A DNA stretch of 53,228 nt. Source: Pseudomonas sp. Ga0074129 (lineage in GTDB: Bacteria > Pseudomonadota > Gammaproteobacteria > Pseudomonadales > Pseudomonadaceae). The notes under the pieces are model-generated. The model was not told the origin of the DNA, did not search any database, and saw only the letters and a program-made list of their open reading frames with translations. This document shows, in pieces, positions 52,623 through 53,228 of the stretch. The position numbers and the translations under genes were made by a program. The stretch's first letter is position 1, and the number at the start of each line of letters is the position of its first letter. The stretch is from the NCBI GenBank assembly GCA_001465025.1, contig LNDO01000109.1, positions 1 through 53,228 on the forward strand. Reading direction: 5' to 3'.

Positions 52623-52773
52623 GTAAATCGCTGCTTATTCGCCGCTGATCATGGTCATGCGCAGGAGCGTCGCGTTGCGGTTCGTCGCGCCAACACTCAG
52701 GGGGTAGCTGGCTGGTCTAAAACCAATAGTGGGTGTGCTGCGTTGAATCTATACATAAGCCCGTGAGGTCAAC

Positions 52774-53160
52774 ATGCTGACATGGCGAGGGTTGGGTGGA
52801 TTGCTTGGGGTCGTTCTGGCATTGAACGGGCACGCTGGCGTGTTTCCCGAGCGACCCCTGACCATGGTGATCGGTTATGCGGCAGGCGGCAGCACGGATG
52901 TGCAGGGCCGCGTGCTGGCCGAGGTGTTAGCCGAGCAGCTGGGCCAGCCGGTTACGGTCAGTAATCTGCCTGGCGCGGGCGGGGCAGTGGCGGCTTCGAT
53001 GCTGGCCAGCAGCACTGAGCAGGGCTATGTCTTTCAGTACGGCATTTCTTCGACCATCAGCATTTCGCCCTTGCTGGCACCGGCGTCATACAACCTCGAC
53101 AGCTTTACCTATGTGGCGGGGCTGTCACTCGTGTGGGAGGAAAATAAAGTGTCATCCTAA
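52774..53160 (+). pseudogene. TctC-type solute-binding protein, cut off after about 120 residues
   Basis: The start is clear: ATG 52774, signal peptide (GGLLGVVLALNGHAG) and the TTT-family binding domain VFPERPLTMVIGYAAGGSTDVQGRVLAEVLAEQLGQPVTV-NLPGAGG in sequence. Family members (about 320 residues) bind carboxylates for a TctAB importer. After YVAGLSL (about 53130) similarity ends, base composition turns AT-rich and the frame stops at 53158-53160. The new sequence begins TGTGGGAGG, like the end of a Tn7-type transposon, so insertion is the likely cause; an assembly join is the alternative. Confidence 0.78.
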
Positions 53161-53228
53161 CTACAGGACCCTGCAACGTAGCAATTCCTGCAAAAATCCA
53201 TTTAAAACAATGACTTATTTCAATTCTG
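53132..53228. mobile_element. Putative left visible end of a Tn7-like transposon, continuing past the window
   Basis: TGTGGGAGGAAAATAAAGTG at 53132 agrees with the Tn7 right end (from memory) at about 17 of 20 positions, and begins with TGT as Tn7-type elements do. It cuts a binding-protein gene. The 97 bp in view are AT-rich compared with the chromosome. An inverted partial copy of the core (ATGACTTATTTC at about 53210) is present, but the regular direct series of TnsB sites seen in Tn7 is not clear. No transposase is in view. Confidence 0.35.

Overview
The window is Pseudomonas chromosome. The ribosomal, rib, nusB-thiL-pgpA and xseB-ispA-dxs protein sequences read as Pseudomonas orthologues, and several blocks follow the gene order I recall for P. 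aeruginosa (the PA4237-4232, PA4069-4061 and PA4057-4042 regions, joined differently). I can support the genus but not a species.

Layout. 1-6609: the 3' part of the spc operon and the alpha operon (rpsH, rplF, rplR, rpsE, rpmD, rplO, secY, rpmJ, rpsM, rpsK, rpsD, rpoA, rplQ). Seven short gaps of about 32-47 bp interrupt these otherwise perfect essential genes; four genes lose their frame or continuity. 6927-12383: ferritin, uvrA, an MFS exporter and ssb. 12406-14979: two NAD(P)-dependent epimerase-like proteins and an OprG/OmpW porin. 15418-20278: a six-gene TonB energiser operon of the TtpC type (DUF3450, TtpC-like, ExbB, ExbD, TonB, TPR). 20431-23682: a zinc-linked operon (His-rich ZrgA-like protein, ABC ATPase, FtsX-like permease, DUF3299) behind a candidate Zur site. 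23810-26338: small proteins, the chaperedoxin CnoX, a methyltransferase and a YbaY-like lipoprotein.

26454-35231: nrdR and riboflavin synthesis (ribD, FMN riboswitch, a 31-codon leader ORF, ribE, a ribBA with a degenerate C-terminal half, ribH, nusB, thiL, pgpA, two secreted proteins, then a genuine ribA). 35228-38383: a membrane protein, a BtuF-like protein and BtuB behind a cobalamin riboswitch; B12 import through BtuB would use the TonB machinery. 38760-42008: dxs, ispA and xseB (isoprenoid precursor synthesis plus exonuclease VII small subunit). 42227-44040: a DUF2214 membrane protein and a MATE exporter. 44225-52622: a bacterial alpha-2-macroglobulin and penicillin-binding protein 1C, a known functional pair, here separated by a REP-associated transposase with its REP hairpins and by a small membrane protein. 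The window ends in a tripartite-tricarboxylate-transporter binding protein cut after about 120 residues, where the sequence changes to AT-rich DNA that starts like the end of a Tn7-type transposon.

Intergenic spaces carry at least four kinds of palindromic repeats. No tRNA, rRNA or CRISPR array was seen.
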